From Tilletiopsis washingtonensis (Eukaryota > Basidiomycota > Exobasidiomycetes > Entylomatales): a stretch of 64,000 bases of DNA. The stretch spans positions 90,477 through 154,476 of the forward strand of contig NW_020312008.1 of assembly GCF_003144115.1 (NCBI RefSeq), read 5' to 3'. This document shows positions 53,801-64,000 of this stretch, one piece after another. The translations under genes were made by a program, and so were the position numbers. The notes below the pieces were generated by a model. That model was not told the origin of the DNA and did no database searches. It saw nothing but the letters and a program-made list of their open reading frames with translations. Numbering within the stretch: position 1 is the first letter of the stretch; every line of letters starts with the position of its first letter.

Positions 53801-56315
53801 AAGCCCGAGTGTGCCTTCTGGCGCGGCGCCGTTGTAGTACGCGGTGCCCAAGTCGATCGCAGAGAGAACGTCACCGCCCGCGACGAGCGTGAGCAGATGG
53901 TCTGCCCATGTCTGCGGCGTGCCGACCAGCACGTCTTGCGCTGAGAGGAGGTACACCTGGCCCTTGTGCGTCTGCACGCTCTGCGAGACGAATGGCGCCA
54001 GGCGCGTGGCGGCTCCCCCTGCGGTTTTGAGCGCAAGGGGCGCGCCGAAGTCGTGGCGCACCAGTGGCGGGATCGCCTGCGGCAGGAAGTGTGACGAGAC
54101 GCACTTGCGTGCGCGGAGCGAGAAGAGGGAGAGCGAGCCGGCGTAGTCGAGCAGGATGAGATGCTCGTGACTGAGCCACTGCAGCGCCGCGATCATCTCG
54201 TGGTGCTCGTAGCCCTGCTCTTCCCGCATCTCGAGCTCGTTGCGGTACGTCGGCTCGCGCCCGGCGCTGCGGTCCGCCACGCGGATCTTGGCCAGGCGCA
54301 AAAAGAAGAGCTGCCGCCCGAAGGAGTACGCCAGCACGGGCTCTGTCTCGCCAGACGGCGCGCTCGAGGGGGCGTTGGCAGAAGTGGGCGCAGCGGGAAA
54401 CCAGGCAAGCACGCCGCTGACGACTGTCTCGACAGAGCCAGCATCTGGCGGCGCAGGTGCGAGCGGTGACGTGGCGCCAGAGCGAGGTGCAGCATCTGGA
54501 GAGCTGCGATCTGGCACCGGCGCCAGGCGGCGATACCACGTGCGTGCAGTTGGCTTGAGGCCGACCACGACGAGCTTGGCGGGCGTGAGCAGCGCCACAA
54601 ACTGAAACTGATCGGCAAAGTGGGCGCTGGGGCCGAGCGGCAGCGGCGCCATTGCCAGCACGATCGACCTGCGTGAGGGCGGTGGGCGCGGCGATGGAGT
54701 GTCTGGCGCTTCGTCGGCAGCGTCCTTTTCAGCCGGCGAGGGAGGCACGTCGGGATACCGGCCTAGAATGCGCAGCGTGTCGTTGGACGACACGCCGAGG
54801 ATCTTGCCGAGGGCATGGAAGAAGGAGAGGCCGTGCTCGTCGGCACTGACGATGGCGGTATGCCGTGCGCCGACGAAGCCGAGGTGCAGGATGCGCGAGC
54901 CAACCAGGTGGCCCTCTTTGCGCCCAGCACGCACAGCCGCTGCCTCGACTGGCGGCACATGGCGCGCCGGCGTTGCGGGCCGCGCCAGGTCGAACAGCAG
55001 GATGTGGCCCGTGTCGTGGCCCACAGCGATAAAGGTGTGGTCGGACGAGAAGGCCAGAGCCGAGACGACGCCGTACGGTGATGCTGCAGCAGCACGAGTC
55101 AGTCAGAACCCGAGCTGCCGTGCCAGAGCACACAGCCTGGCCCCCGCTTCTCCACTGCGTGAAGCAGTGCTCTGCACAGCCCTCATCCGCCCTACTGGAA
55201 GCTGCAGACTCACGTTCGCCTTTGCCGATGCGCAGCACCTCTTCCGCTCTCCTCGCGCCAGTCACAGGACACAGCTCCACCAAGCCCGCGTCGTTGCCGC
55301 GAGCTACGCGCCCGCCTCGCACCGCCAGCGCCGTCCCTCTCCTCTTGCGGCGCTCCGCGTCGGCGTCTGGCACCGAGAGCACTGCCCAGCGAAAGGGCGC
55401 GCCGGGCCGCACAGATGGCAAGCTGGATGTCGAGCCAGAGGCGATGGCGCCGTCGCCCTCGTGCACGTTCGCAGCGCGCCCTTGCATGTCTGCCTCGGCG
55501 TGCGAGGGCAGCCGCGCGCCTGGGCCATACGGGAAGGCCCGCGCCCGCTTGGAGGGCTGTGATGCGATGCTGGTACGCGACGAGGAGCGCAGTGCAGCCA
55601 AGCTCGGCGGCGCGAGACCGTGTGCGCTCGACGAGGGCATGCTGGCGCTGTAGCTCGAGGCGCGGCTGTGTGCTATGCTGCGCTTCTCTCCCAGATCTGG
55701 CTCGAGCGCCGAGGCGCGCAGCCGCGACAGCACCGGGTAGGCTGAGGGCCTGCGCGGATGCTCTCCGGACCGAGCACCGAGCATCGAAGAGCGCCGCGAG
55801 GATGTGGTCGAGAAGGCGGCGGGGCTGAGCAGCGAGCGCTCCGGCAGCTCGCTGGCGTCGCCGGCTGGCGGCGGATGCGGGTACTGGAAGCTCTCCTCTT
55901 CGTCGTCGCTTCCTGCGGCACCGTTGCGCTTCTCCGCCTCGTCATCCGAGCCATTCTCGGACCCAAGCGCAGCGCGCAGGCGCCTAGGGTAGGTGGCTGC
56001 GTCGAAGTGCATGTTCTCCGAGTCGGACGAGGAGCTCGAGGAAGTGAGGATGGATGCGTGCCCGAAGAGCGTCTGCGACGAGTCGACGGAGCGCAGCGAG
56101 CGTGCGGGCGTGATCATGGCGGCATCGTGCCGGATGCTGCCGCTGCTGAACTTTGCCTGCAGCGGCGTGCGTGGCTCGTCGGGCTCCACGTCGAGCCCGG
56201 GCAGGCGAGACGGCGTGCCGTTGCGCTGCCCGTCCAGTGGAGGCGTGCCGGCAGCAGCCGCCGACGCGCCCTCGGCCGCGCCAGCAGCGGCGTGTGGCCT
56301 TGAGGCGCCGGGCAT
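50894..56315 (-). CDS. VPS8: CORVET tethering complex subunit Vps8
   Basis: Vps8 binds Rab5/Vps21 and tethers early endosomes within the CORVET complex. Exons 56315-55214 and 55083-50894 join to 1763 residues. About 370 Ser/Arg-rich residues, probably disordered, precede a WD40-like propeller (ASPYGVVSALAFSSDHTFIAVGHDTGHILLFDL; SRILHLGFVG). The central Vps8 region is clear (YDAFADAGIESLFVEQIETYI, PVAVVQRLVHFRKSREEYELAERVIWHVDP, CLERGLFDALIYVYTAALQDY). A long alpha-solenoid follows. At the C-terminus a CQGCHMALFG pair and a distant GWHRRC could be remnants of the RING-H2 finger found in yeast Vps8, split by a disordered insert. Ends 108 bp from the SWIB gene stop. Confidence 0.88.
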
Positions 56316-57433
56316 GCGGCAGCAGTGATGGATGCACGAGGGCGAGAGGGGTATGTGGATGGAGCCGAGAAGGTCGCGTGCCCGGTGGATGCTGCCAAGC
56401 CAGCTTGCTGTCGCGGGTCCACCGACCGAGCATGGCCCGGGCGGCGCGGCACGGCGCGCGCCGCGTGCGACTGCTGCCAACAGCAAGCGCGCGGCGCTGC
56501 CTTGTTCGTGTGGCTGGCCGCCGCTCCAGGCCCTCGCAACCTCCCTGCCCTGCGATGAGAGGGCGAGCCTGATGGAAGAGGTAGTCAAAAGTTGGCACTC
56601 TACAGGCGCGGATTTTGGCATGAAACGCAGAGCAGCACGGCCTGCAACGAAGCACACACAGCGCGAAGGCGGCGCGGCTCACCCGGCGTATGGGCCCAGC
56701 GCGGTGCGCCGCGTCCACCGTCCGCGATGCGGAGGGCGGCACCCTCTCCTACCTCTCTCTCTGCCCTCACGGTAACATTCTCAGGCCAAGATGCACATGA
56801 TCTCGGCGTCAAGCGCAAGCTCTGCCGCTGCGCTGCTGCTGCTGCCTGCAGGAGACTTAAAGCTCCGGCCGGTACACGTGCACATCTCGTTGAGGGCGGC
56901 TGCACACCATCGCAGCAGCTCAGCGGAGGCCTCTCAGCGATCTCCATGCAGCGCAGCACATACGCCAGCCCAGCGGCTTTGGAAGGGCGACGGCGCCGAC
57001 AATCGAGCATCGGCCGCCTCGTGCTCGGCCTCCGAGGAGGCGTGAGAACGGCATCCCTCTCTCGATCCGCAGCTCTTGCAGCACCTCGCAGATTTGACGC
57101 GGGGCGCCGCGGCTGTTGCCGACATGCCGAAGCGAGGCGGACTTTTAGGCCAGGGTCGGCATGGGCCGCCGGCCGCGGCAAGAGAAGACGGCGGCGATGC
57201 GGCAAGTCGCCGCGCGAGGCGGGGGCGCGCCGGCAGCGGTGCAATAGCAGCAAGGCAGCGTCAGGGCACGCGGCGCCTCCACACCGCCGGCGCACAGCCA
57301 GGCACGCTCGCTGCCGCTTCCCGCTTCCCTCGGCAGCCTCAAGAAGGACCTTCTTGCGCCGGCGCTTGCTCGCCTGCTTCTGCCTTCTCACCACCCACAC
57401 CCTCACCGCACCTCACCCCACACCTCACCCACC
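56316..57433. other. Gene-free divergent region between VPS8 and GAD
   Basis: 1.1 kb with no supportable gene. The last 110 bp before the GAD ATG are rich in CACC repeats (CTCACCACCCACACCCTCACCGCACC), a promoter/leader-like tract. Confidence 0.45.
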
Positions 57434-59771
57434 ATGGCACTCTCGAGCCACGTCAACGCCGACGAGCTGATGAAGGCGGCCGAGGACCACCCGCACCTCT
57501 CGTTGCTCAAGCGCGCCGGCGGCGGCAGCAAGCGCCATGCCTTCCACACGTCGCACTACGGCCGCTACCAGTGCGTGCTCAGATGGGCTACTCGCTGCTG
57601 CTGCCTATCCGCTCACATTAGCTCGCCCGCAGGACCGAGCCGATTCCCAAGTACTCGCTGCCCTCCAAGGGCATCAACGCCGATGCCGCATACAACGTGC
57701 GCACGCCTAGCGCCTGCTCATAGCCCGCTCTGCTGACGTCTACTGCACAGCTGATCAACGACGAGCTCAGCCTCGACGGCCGCCCGGCGCTCAACGTGAG
57801 TGGCTCGCCTCGAGCAGCCGCAGCACGCATGGCTGACACGCACGCATCCAGCTGGCCTCCTTTGTGCACACCAACATGCTGCCGCAGGCGCACCAGCTCA
57901 TGACTGAGAACGGTGCGTGATGCAGGCCAGCTCACAGCTCTCACCCGCTCACGTCACTCCTCTTGCAGTCAGCATCAACCTGTGCGACCAGGACGAGTAC
58001 CCCGCGACCATGGCCATCCACGGCCGCTGCGTCAGCATGATTGCCGACATGTGGCACGCGCCGTCGGAGACCAACGAGCAGGGCGAGCGCCAGCCGGCAC
58101 AGGGTGTCGCCACGACGGGCTCGAGCGAGGCACTCATGCTGGCGGCGCTGGCTATGAAGAAGGTCTGGCAGCACAAGCGCAAGGACGCGGGCAAGAGCTT
58201 CAAGGAGGTTAGTCCACTGGAGCGGCGATGTAGCATTCGGCGGCTGATGAGACTCTGCTCAGCCCGGCCCGAACCTGGTCTTCGGCGCCAACGCGCAAGT
58301 CTGCATTGAGAAGGTGAGCGCAAGTGGCACCGCCTCAGCCATGCCCTTCGCTGACCCCTCCTCTCCAGGCCGCTCGGTGAGCTGCGCAGCGCTGCGTTGG
58401 ATTTGAGCGTGTACTGACCATTATCTCCAGCTACTTCGACATTGAGGAGCGGTGAGTCGCGGCGCAGGCCTGCCTTGCCCTTCACCTCTCACACGTTTCC
58501 CTCAGCCTGGTGCCGACGAGCAAGGAGAGCAAGTACCGCCTCGACCCGAAGAAGGCCATCGAGATGTGAGCCTCACCGCGCTAGTCTGCGCGTACCGTCA
58601 CTGACGCTCTCGCAGGTGCGACGAGAACACCATTGGCGTGGTGGTGATCCTCGGCTCGACGTACACGGGCCACTACGAGCCCGTCGAGGAGATGAGCAAG
58701 CTGCTGGACGAGTACGAGCAGCGCACTGGCCAGCACATTCCGATCCACGTCGATGCTGCTTCGGGCGGCTTTGTTGCGCCCTTTGCGCACCCCTCGCTCA
58801 AGGTGTGTTGCCTCCGAAGCGAGACGTGCGGCAGCTACTAATGCACTCCGCAGTGGGACTTCTCGATTCCCCGCGTCGTCTCGATCAACACGTCCGGCCA
58901 CAAGTTCGGCGGCGTGTACCCGGGCATCGGCTGGGTTGTGTTCCGCAACTCGGCCGTGCTGCCGCGTGAGCTGGTGTTCGAGCTGCACTACCTCGGCTCC
59001 GTCGAGTACAGGTGGGTGACCGCGCCTCCGCACAGCGTCAATGCAAAGCTGACCCTCTGCCCAGCTTCGGCCTCAACTTCTCGCGCCCGGCCGCGCAGGT
59101 CATCGCGCAGTACTTCAACCTCATCCAGCGCGGCTTCCAGGGCTACCGGGATGTCATGGAGCAGGACCTCAAGAACGCGCGTCTGCTGTCGCGCGCGCTC
59201 GAGATGTCGGGCTACTACGAGGTGCTCTCGGAGATCCACCGGCCGGTCGGCGGCGGTGCGCTCAAGGAGGGCGCCGAGGAGTACAGCGCCGAGGACTTTG
59301 AGCCGGGCCTGCCCGTCGTGGCGTTCCGCTGGACGGACGAGCTCAAGGAGAAGAACCCGCACCTCGAGCAGAAGTGGATGCAGACGCTGCTGCGCGTCAA
59401 GGGCTGGATCGTGCCCAACTACGAGCTGGCGCCCGACTGCCAGGGCACCGAGATTCTGCGCGTCGTCGTGCGCGAGCAGGCGTCGGAGGACTTCATTGAC
59501 CAGCTGGTGCACGACGTGAGTCGACCATGCGCTTCCTTGCGCCTGCCGCAGCACTGACCTCCTTCCTCAGATCCTCTCCGTGACGGAGGACCTGCTCGAC
59601 CGCGGCTCGTCGGCACAGCACCTCGCCATGCTGGCGCACAAGGAGCCGCAGCAGGACTCGTCGAGCGGCAGCGGCCACGGCAAGCACCGCCACCACAACC
59701 TCAGCAAGGCGCCGCACAAGCCGCCGCACGGCTCGGGCCACAAGGCGACGGGCTACTCGAAGCAGTGCTAG
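57434..59771 (+). CDS. GAD1: Glutamate decarboxylase
   Basis: PLP enzyme converting glutamate to GABA in the GABA shunt. Thirteen exons join in phase to 560 residues: 57434-57570, 57633-57696, 57751-57795, 57852-57912, 57969-58207, 58263-58313, 58369-58376, 58431-58451, 58506-58565, 58616-58802, 58854-59011, 59065-59515, 59571-59771. Conserved blocks include [62 protein letters not shown] and [15 protein letters not shown], with K308 as the PLP lysine. Exon 7 is 8 nt and exon 8 is 21 nt; together they encode the conserved AARYFDIEER. The 50-residue C-terminal tail is His/Lys/Ser-rich ([18 protein letters not shown]). A plant-like calmodulin site is not evident. Confidence 0.94.
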
Positions 59772-60878
59772 AGCGGCAGCCGACCTTGCATACCACCGGG
59801 CTCCTTGAGCTCAAACGCACATCTCTGTTCACTCGTAATGAAGCCTTGACGCCGCACGCCCCCAAGCCTGACCGCTCATGCGAGATCGTTCAGCTCCTGC
59901 GAACGCACCTGCACGCTGCATGCAAGCGGCTGTCTCACGCGGCCGCCTCGGAACTCCGTCGACTGCAGATCATCAGCCAGCCACCAGCGTCAGCTCGAGG
60001 CCCTTGGCTTTGACAGCTGTCCCGGACACATTGCCGCTAACGTCAGGCCGAGCCTGAGAGTCCTCGGAGGCAGCGAGAGCGGTGCCTTTGAGCCTGTCAA
60101 AGGGGCGCAAGCCTGTGGAAAGGATCGGCCTGCAGCAGCGCTCTTTTTGGACGCTGCAAGCGCCCGATGCCGCTGTGGCGCGTGCGGCTGCAGGCGCTGC
60201 GTCACCGTGCCGCGTCGAGGCACGGCTGCCATCTCCAGGGCTGTGAGCCTCATCCAGCGCTGCAACGCTGCTCAGCAGACAGCGCCAGGAGGACAAAGAG
60301 GCGCGAGCCGGTGAATGTGAGAGTCGCAGCTGCCTCTGAGAACATGCACGGCGAGAAAGAGGCCGAGCGACAGGCGAGCCAAGAGCATCCGGCTGATCTG
60401 GGCGACGCATGACGGGCGCGGCGTTCTTGGACGCGCGCGAGGCACGCTGCGAGCCGCGCGCGCCGTGAGCGGTGCCGAGGCATGAGAGGGCACGCGGCGA
60501 GTGTGCGTCGCAGCGCCTGGCTGATGGGAGCGCAGCCGGCTGGCCATCGCCGCGCCGGCAGGCCAGGCATCGCTGCTGCTCTCCACTCCCATCTCTCGCT
60601 CCTACCCTCGTTGCACTCCGCCTTGCCCTTGCACCTCGCTGCACATACCACTTGCACGTCGACTCGATACCCATCGCGCACGCAGCTCCCGCGCCCTCGC
60701 TGCAGCGTCCAAGCACCTCCCGATTGCTGCGCAGCAGCAGCACCGCCAGTCGTTTGAGGTCGAGCCCGCTATCCCTGCGCCTGGCTCTTGTACTCTCCCG
60801 TAGTCTCGCGGGCTCGCCAGCTCGCTGTCAGTTCAGCAGCCAGTCCGTCCGCCTTGCGCACGCGCAGCGCCAGCGATC
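59772..60878. other. Gene-free region between GAD and the RhoGAP gene
   Basis: 1.1 kb: GAD 3' flank and presumed RhoGAP promoter, with a C/T-rich patch at 60580-60650. No gene, tRNA or repeat is recognised. Confidence 0.45.
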
Positions 60879-63053
60879 ATGGCCTCCACCTCCTCCACCT
60901 CGCACGACACGCCGGCCGCAAAGGCCTCGGGCTCCAGCTCGGGCTTTGCGCTGCGCCAGCAGCACTCGCAGCAGCAGCAGCCGGCACATGCGCAGGGCGG
61001 CAGCTCGGGAGGAAGCAGTGTGGGCGATGAGAAGGCTGCTGAGTCGCGGAGCTTGAGGGCTTGGGTGAGTCATGCGCAGAGATGACTGAAAGAGAGAACA
61101 GGGCTGTCACAAGCCGGCGCGGATAGATATGCTGTATGCTGCTGCAGAGCAAGCATGCTGCTGCTCTGGATCACTGTGGCCCGGATCGTCGTATTGGCGA
61201 GGCAGTGCAACATGGACTTTGCTGCCACAGCGGCGCATATAGCGGCTGCGGCTGCGAGGCTACAGGACCGCACAGCGCGTGTGGAGCATCGTTCTGGATT
61301 GATCGACTGCGTTGCTTATGGACGCGCGGGCACTGACTCCAGATGCCTGGCGCAGTGGTCTGCATTCACCAAGTCAGGCGGCAAGCCAGGCGCGAGCTCG
61401 AGCAAAGCAGGGTCCAAAGGTGAGGCGTCTCCTCTGCCTGCGGCAGTCCAGTCCTGACGTGCCCGCGCAGACACAGAGACGCGCGTGTTTGGCGTGCCGC
61501 TGCGCAAGAGCCTCAAGTATGCGTTCGTGGCGATCAGCATGGCGGGAGAGGATGGGCAGCAGTATGTGTGGGGCTACGTGCCCGTCATCGTCGCCAAGGT
61601 CGGGCTGTACTTGAAGGAGCATGGTGCGTGCCGTCGCTGTGGTCTGCACTGCTGTCTGGCTGACTCGAGGTGATGACGCGCAGCGACGGAGGTGGAGGGC
61701 GTGTTCCGGATTGCGGGCTCGCAGAAGCGGATGCGCGAGCTGCAGGAGATCTTTGACTCTGCGCCGAAGGTGAGCCCTCGCTGCGCCTCAGCTGCGACGT
61801 CCGCGTGCTGATCGCCTTGTCAACAGTACGGCAAGAATGTCGAGTGGGCCAAGTACAGCGTGCACGATGCCGCCTCGGTGCTGCGGCGCTACCTCAACGC
61901 CATGCCCGAGCCCATCGTGCCGCTCGACCTCTACCACGAGTTCCGTGCGCCGATGCTGCGCGCGCAGGATGGCCACGTGGATGTAGCAGCGGCGATCCGC
62001 ACGTATCGCCTGCTCATTGCCAGCTCGCCGCCGGCAAATCAGTACCTGCTGCTGTACGTGCTGGACTTGCTGGCTGTGTTCGCGCGCAAGAGCGAGACCA
62101 ACTTGATGCCTGCGAGCAGTGAGTGCCGGCGTGAGAACGTGTCACGCAGTGCCCTGCTGACAGTCCCCGCCAAGACCTCGCTGTCATCTTCCAGCCCGGC
62201 ATGTTCTCGCACCCGTCGCATCTGCAGTCGCCAAACGAGCACAAGATCGCCGTGCAGGTGCTCGAGTTCCTTATCGAGGTGAGCACAACGCGTGAGCTCA
62301 TTCCCCAGCTTCGCTCACAGCTCCGCTCTGCAGCACCAAGAACACTTTGTGCTTGGCCTCTCCCCGCCGCCGCCGGCAAACGTCACGCCAGCGGACCTGA
62401 CCGAGGTGTCGCGTGCGCCCAAGACGAACCCCGACGGCACCGAGATTGCGCGCGAAGTGCCTTCGGACTCAGACGAGGATCTTGGCGAGCTGGAGGTGCA
62501 CGAGGGCGGTGGTGCGCGTCTTGCCCGCAGCTCGACATGGGCGCGCGCCTCTGCCTCTCCATCGCCAGGCCGCAAGCGCGGACTCTTCAGCGGCCGTCGT
62601 AGCGCCGCTACGCCCTCGCCGCGGCCCGAGACGGAGACGGAGGACATCAGTGGACAGTCCAATGCGCCCGTCGCGGCTGTAGCAGCTGCTGCAGCCGCAG
62701 CAAAGGCTGGCGGCTCGGGCGTGCGACGCAGCAAGACGACGCCGACCCGTCGGAGCGCGCGGCGTGGCAGTGCTGCGGCGGAGGGCAAAGATGCCAAGCA
62801 GAGCACGCCAGACACGACGCCGGCGGCCAGTTCGGACCCGGCTGCGGCCGCTCAGCCGAGTGATGCTGGCAAGGAGGAACGGCGGCGCAGCTCGGACGTC
62901 AAGGCGGGGCAGCATGCCAATCCCGTGCTCGTGCCCTCGACGCAGACTGCACCTTCGGCGCTGGCGGTGCAGCCGCAAGCACCGAGCGAGGCAGAGACTG
63001 GCCTGCCAACGCCGCCGCAGTCCAAGCTCCTGCCCGATAAGCCGCAGCAATAA
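60879..63053 (+). CDS. RhoGAP-domain GTPase-activating protein
   Basis: Stimulates GTP hydrolysis by Rho/Cdc42-type GTPases that control polarity and actin. Exons 60879-61064, 61356-61419, 61471-61623, 61684-61769, 61827-62118, 62175-62276 and 62332-63053 join in phase to 534 residues. A short Ser/Gln-rich start leads to the RhoGAP domain (about 87-310): FGVPLRKSLKYA, then GVFRIAGSQKRMREL with arginine finger R143, DAASVLRRYLNAMPEPIVP, LLYVLDLLAVFARKSETNLM and NLAVIFQPGMFS. These are all hallmark blocks. The C-terminal half is Ser/Arg/Ala-rich with acidic and basic patches (SDSDEDLGELE) and no further domain I recognise. Exon 6 uses a CAAG acceptor, slightly unusual. The first intron is 291 nt. 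Confidence 0.9.
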
Positions 63054-63449
63054 GAGCAGCGCCCTACTCGCCAGCATCTCGCCGCGCCTCAAGCTCAGGC
63101 GCAGCACACGACCGTGATACCCTACTACGTCCGCCTCTCTGCCTCCACGCGGTATCAAGGGACTACTCGTCTGTCCCGTTTACCGTCCGGCCTGTCTCTC
63201 GCCTCTGTTCTCTCTTCTAGACTACCATACTCGACGGCCGTACGGCCAGGGGCTACTGCCGCACACCACTTCACGCGCGCTACCCCACACATCCACACTC
63301 CTTCCCGCACCTGACCCATCATCGCTCCTGCCGTTCTCGCGATACCCTGCGCAATCAGAATGCGTTGGTCGATCATAAGATGGAGGCGCGGTGGTATGGA
63401 CGACAGCGAGAGGGGAAGCAGTGGCCTGGGAGACATTGCGCACGTGCGC
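63054..63449. other. Gene-free stretch between convergent RhoGAP and hydrolase ends
   Basis: 396 bp of shared 3' flank, C/T-rich. No gene is seen. Confidence 0.5.
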
Positions 63450-63971
63450 TCAGACGGAGAGCGTGGCCGGCGCTTCTGCAGAGGGCTGCGCCTCGGCGGC
63501 GGGAACTGCGGTGCCGGTGGCACCGCTGCCTGCGAGGAGGTGGGTCTTGAACCACTGAATCGTGCGGTCCGTCGACTGCAGCGCAGAAAGTCAGCGAATG
63601 TCGCACTGTGGCGAGGGCAGAACAGGCCGCACCTTCTCGAACGCCTCCTTGACGGTGGGCTCGCTGAGCTTGGGTCGCGCCGCGAAGCCGTGGACCGTGC
63701 TGCGGTAGGAAGGTCAGCCGCTTGCGCCTGCGTATCTCAGCAACAAGCGAGAGCCGACGCACTTGTCGTAGAGGATGAACTCGTGCACGGGCGCATCCGT
63801 GCGGTCGGCCAGCGTCTTCTTGCATGCCTCACGCAGCGCGGCGCCGAAGATGAAGTCTGCGTGGAGAGCATGCGTCAGACCGAGAGCGCAGTATGTACCA
63901 AGAAGCGCCTAGCACGCACCGTCCTCGGCGCAGTTGAAGAGCGTCGGGCCCTTAAGCGGAGCGACGTCCGT
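63450..63971 (-). CDS. Dienelactone hydrolase family protein, 3' part (cut by window end)
   Basis: Alpha/beta hydrolase related to carboxymethylenebutenolidases and yeast Aim2. Four exons are visible (63971-63920, 63856-63763, 63699-63633, 63575-63450), giving the last 112 residues; an intron runs on past the window end at 63972. The segment GPTLFNCAEDDFIFG carries the likely catalytic Asp, and TVHGFAARPKLSEPTVKEAFEK carries the catalytic His of the Cys-Asp-His triad. The nucleophile would lie upstream, outside the window. The terminus STDRTIQWFKTHL fits the family, followed by about 28 Ala/Gly-rich residues. Confidence 0.82.
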
Positions 63972-64000
63972 CTGTGGACCGAAGCGTCAGCATTGCCAAC

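Noticed and set aside
1-64000. tRNA genes, transposons, virus-like elements, CRISPR arrays
   Set aside because: I scanned for B-box-like GGTTCGA contexts, terminal repeats, reverse-transcriptase, transposase or capsid motifs and repeat-spacer patterns, and saw none I could defend. A covariance-model tRNA search and a repeat library search would be decisive.
46367-64000. Idea that the endosomal, chromatin and GABA genes form a functional cluster
   Set aside because: VPS8, SWIB, GAD, RhoGAP and the hydrolase have no shared pathway and are arranged as ordinary divergent or convergent neighbours.

Overview
The window is a nuclear chromosome segment of a basidiomycete fungus. The evidence is high G+C, dense genes on both strands, and many short spliceosomal introns (mostly 50-70 nt, GTGAGT or GTGCGT donors, CTGAC/CTGAT-like branch points, CAG acceptors). 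The gene set is also fungal: Siz-type SUMO ligase, ECM15, Rix7, CLU1, Bot1/mS45, a Gcn4-type bZIP factor and a DUF6534-like seven-helix protein. Composition and intron style would suit a yeast-like basidiomycete, possibly Ustilaginomycotina; that placement is inference only. I see 24 protein genes, two of them cut by the window ends, and no tRNA, rRNA, transposon, virus-like element or CRISPR array.

Layout. 1-18.4 kb: end of VPS36 (ESCRT-II), SUMO ligase SIZ1 (minus), an unrecognised protein with a 56-residue tandem repeat, ribosome-assembly ATPase RIX7 (minus) divergent from the mitochondrial receptor TOM20, a divergent protein kinase (minus), and a small Ser-rich secreted protein with a GPI-like tail. 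19.5-32.3 kb: an accessory-looking block of four paralogous F-box proteins with propeller-like repeats, two on plus then two on minus, enclosing a Gcn4-type bZIP gene with an upstream-ORF-rich leader and an ECM15/DUF77 gene. 32.9-46 kb: mitoribosomal mS45, acyl-CoA-binding protein, a seven-helix membrane protein, ribosomal protein uS9 (RPS16) and CLU1. 46.4-64 kb: a NUFIP-type snoRNP factor with a CCCH finger, a SMARCD/Rsc6-type SWIB protein, CORVET subunit VPS8, glutamate decarboxylase, a RhoGAP, and the 3' part of a dienelactone hydrolase-like gene.

Most neighbours are unrelated housekeeping genes in divergent or convergent pairs, and nothing outside the F-box block looks like an operon-like system. 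Themes that recur, probably by chance, are ribosome and mitochondrial biogenesis (RIX7, NUFIP, RPS16, mS45, TOM20, CLU1) and endosomal traffic (VPS36, VPS8). The most interesting signals are the F-box family block, the uORF layout on the bZIP gene, two inferred microexons (5 nt and 8 nt), and the duplicated repeat with a one-base difference that changes frame in the unknown gene near 6.5 kb. Exon borders were read by eye from splice signals, reading-frame continuity and family conservation; no alignment or RNA data were available.
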